From assembly GCA_036478595.1 (NCBI GenBank), contig JAZGEF010000036.1:1-64000 (forward strand): DNA of 64,000 bases, given 5' to 3'. This DNA is from Granulosicoccus sp036478595. Lineage in GTDB: Bacteria; Pseudomonadota; Gammaproteobacteria; Granulosicoccales; Granulosicoccaceae. Below are positions 62,507 to 64,000 of the stretch, in pieces (position 1 is the first letter of the stretch; the number at the start of each line of letters is the position of its first letter). The notes below the pieces were generated by a model. That model did no database searches, was not told the DNA's origin, and worked only from the letters and a program-made list of their open reading frames with translations. A program made the translations under genes and the position numbers.

Positions 62507-63652
62507 TTATTCGTCGTCGTTTTCGATATCAGCTTCGATCAGTGCGCCTTGCTGAAAAAGATCAACAAGCAATTGCTTATCGCCAATAACATTCGCATCG
62601 CTCAAACTAAATGTGCTTTTCTCAAATAACGATTTAGCCATTTCAAGAGAACAGTCAAATTGCTCGCCATTCGCAAACAACACAGCAGTATCACCTACAC
62701 AGCTGTAAGTCATTAGGCTAAAAGGATTAGTAATAAGTTGTGCATCGTCATCAGGTGGTGAACCATTAGGCTCTAATTTGTCGATATGCGTATTTTGCGT
62801 AACTAACTTGCCGCACATCAATGCTAGCTGTTCATCATCTATCTTAATAGAGTTGCGCCACACATCAATAAAGGTTTTGATCGCATTGGGGTGCAGCTCG
62901 CCCGCGACAGCAGGTTTGAGTGGTGGATCAAGATAACGGCTGTGCGTAAATGATTCCATCAGTTGCGTAGCAAACTCATTCACGATGGATGAATGCGATG
63001 GTGCACGAAACCCGATTGACCAAGTAGTGCAGTCATCGCCAACGGCGATACCATGATGAGCAACACCGGGTGGTAAGTACAACATGTCGCCTGGTTGCAA
63101 GTCAGCGGAGTGATCAGGCTTGAATGAATCGATAATCCGCAGCTCGGTATTTTCAGCAGATTCTTTTAACGTTGTAACACCTGAGTCATAATGCCAACGT
63201 CGCACACCACTGCCTTGCAGTAAAAATACATCGTACTGATCAACGTGCGCGCCGACGGATGCGCCGTCGGGTGCAAAGCTTATCATTAAGTCGTCAATAC
63301 GCCATGCCGGTAAAAACTGAAATGGTGTTAACCAGCTAGCTAAGTCAGGTATGTGTTTATCAACATCACTAACTAACAGTGACCAATTAGCCGTGCCGAG
63401 CTCGCTATAGATGGATTCTTCAAAGGGGCCGTGCGCCAACATAAATTGCCCGGGCTCCGATTCTTTGATGATGCGCGATGCGATATCTTCTTCTAACGAT
63501 AAGCCGGCAAGTTCATCAGCACTTATCGGTGTTTGAAAATCAGGAAAGGCTTGGCGAATGAGCAAAGGTTTTTTTTGCCAGTACTTATCTAAGAACTGTT
63601 GCGTGCTTAGCCCATCGGGCCAGTTAATGTGTTCGGTATTGGGTACATCCAT
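62507..63652 (-). CDS. roxA: Ribosomal protein uL16 3-hydroxylase RoxA (YcfD)
   Basis: A Fe(II)/2-oxoglutarate-dependent oxygenase that hydroxylates an arginine of ribosomal protein uL16. The 381 residues contain the cupin/JmjC domain with metal ligands in G-A-H-V-D-Q-Y-D (H-x-D) and the distal His in P-P-G-V-A-H-H-G. The N-terminal segment W-P-D-G-L-S-T-Q-Q-F-L-D and L-L-I-R-Q-A-F are family-typical. It starts eight bases after the purB stop, the same strand and order as in other gammaproteobacteria. Confidence 0.93.
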   Translation of the reverse strand: MDVPNTEHINWPDGLSTQQFLDKYWQKKPLLIRQAFPDFQTPISADELAGLSLEEDIASRIIKESEPGQFMLAHGPFEESIYSELGTANWSLLVSDVDKHIPDLASWLTPFQFLPAWRIDDLMISFAPDGASVGAHVDQYDVFLLQGSGVRRWHYDSGVTTLKESAENTELRIIDSFKPDHSADLQPGDMLYLPPGVAHHGIAVGDDCTTWSIGFRAPSHSSIVNEFATQLMESFTHSRYLDPPLKPAVAGELHPNAIKTFIDVWRNSIKIDDEQLALMCGKLVTQNTHIDKLEPNGSPPDDDAQLITNPFSLMTYSCVGDTAVLFANGEQFDCSLEMAKSLFEKSTFSLSDANVIGDKQLLVDLFQQGALIEADIENDDE

Positions 63653-63660
63653 GCCAGGTA

Positions 63661-64000
63661 TTAGCCTTTGCTGTCGCGTGCCAATGATTCAGCTAAACCA
63701 ATATAGTTGGCAGGGGTCAGTGCTGCCAATCGCTTTTTGTCTTCCTCAGGGATCTCAAGTGTTGCAATGAACTCCTGCAAGCCTGATTCGGTAATTTTCT
63801 GACCGCGTGTTAACGATTTTAGTTTTTCGTACGCATCAGCGACACCGTGTTTACGCATAACGGTCTGGATGGGCTCAGCGATTACTTCCCAAGAAGAATT
63901 TAGATCGGCTTGTAGTGTGTCGCTGTTTACCGATAGCTTGCCGAGGCCTTTAGTGATCGAGGCAATTGCAATCGCAACATAGCCCGCACCGACGCCAATA
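63661..64000 (-). CDS. purB: Adenylosuccinate lyase PurB (C-terminal part)
   Basis: PurB carries out two steps of purine synthesis. The frame is open to the edge of the window, so only the C-terminal 112 residues are visible. They contain S-S-W-E-V-I-A-E-P-I-Q-T-V-M-R-K-H-G, then Y-E-K-L-K-S-L-T-R-G and T-P-A-N-Y-I-G-L-A, all typical of the PurB C-terminus. The stop TAA is at 63661-63663. Confidence 0.95.
   Translation of the reverse strand, partial: IGVGAGYVAIAIASITKGLGKLSVNSDTLQADLNSSWEVIAEPIQTVMRKHGVADAYEKLKSLTRGQKITESGLQEFIATLEIPEEDKKRLAALTPANYIGLAESLARDSKG

Noticed and set aside
1..64000. tRNA, rRNA, CRISPR array, insertion sequence or prophage
   Set aside because: Looked for in all intergenic gaps and found none: no cloverleaf with CCA end, no regular spaced repeats, no transposase or integrase other than XerD.

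Overview
This 64 kb window is a gene-dense chromosomal segment of a Gram-negative, aerobic gammaproteobacterium that I cannot name more closely. The placement rests on the gene set: exonuclease I (SbcB), DUF2058 (YaiL-like), CsiV beside Mfd, RoxA beside PurB, XerD followed by DsbC, a DUF3187 outer-membrane protein, proteobacterial-type GshA, and MsbA, LpxK and KdsB for lipopolysaccharide. Base composition looks roughly balanced. I see no tRNA or rRNA gene, CRISPR array, insertion sequence or prophage. The segment reads as core chromosome with a few decaying or fast-evolving islands.

Layout. 1-5.2 kb: tail of a lysine-rich histone H1-like gene, a first moeA, xerD, dsbC, a TPR protein and a DUF3187 protein. 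5.2-19.1 kb: lon with a sigma32-like promoter, rep, a translationally coupled phaA-phaB pair, a membrane adenylate/guanylate cyclase, bpt, a short membrane fragment, sbcB, a DUF2058 gene, an esterase and gshA. 19.1-23.6 kb: mobA coupled to a second moeA, then znuBC and znuA diverging around a perfect palindrome that is probably the Zur operator. 23.6-26.5 kb: a small stress cluster (OsmC-like, truncated hemoglobin, GFA-fold protein broken by an amber codon) and a cytochrome P450. 26.6-35.1 kb: a multidomain response regulator, an HSL-type esterase, a beta-propeller-like lipoprotein, a VWA/MoxR pair coupled to a HIT protein, an AcuI/YhdH reductase and a PduO-type corrinoid adenosyltransferase. 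35.6-43.2 kb: a lytic transglycosylase, an ABC-2 exporter, a methyltransferase, a PhoPQ-like two-component system with a PepSY protein, a glycine-zipper protein and CsiV. 43.2-52.9 kb: mfd, one LolC/E-type permease with lolD, a DUF2062 gene, comEC and a D-threonine-aldolase-like gene. 53.4-58.7 kb: the exbB-exbD-msbA-lpxK-kdsB-nudix operon, with nearly every junction overlapping. 59-64 kb: a wrecked lepB-like pseudogene, a Kelch lipoprotein, hyi, roxA and the 3' part of purB.

How the genes work together. The envelope is the main theme: lipid A flipping and KDO supply (MsbA, LpxK, KdsB), lipoprotein release (LolC/F, LolD), zinc uptake (ZnuABC), disulfide isomerisation (DsbC), PhoPQ-like sensing and peptidoglycan turnover (Slt, CsiV). 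Molybdenum cofactor synthesis appears twice (MobA-MoeA and a separate MoeA). Genome maintenance is covered by XerD, Rep, SbcB and Mfd, and protein quality control by Lon and Bpt.

The best leads are not a new multi-gene system but local signals: the Zur-like palindrome, a terminator written into the coding end of the sensor kinase, a nested cloverleaf-like intergenic structure, the amber codon in the GFA gene, and the multiply broken lepB copy.
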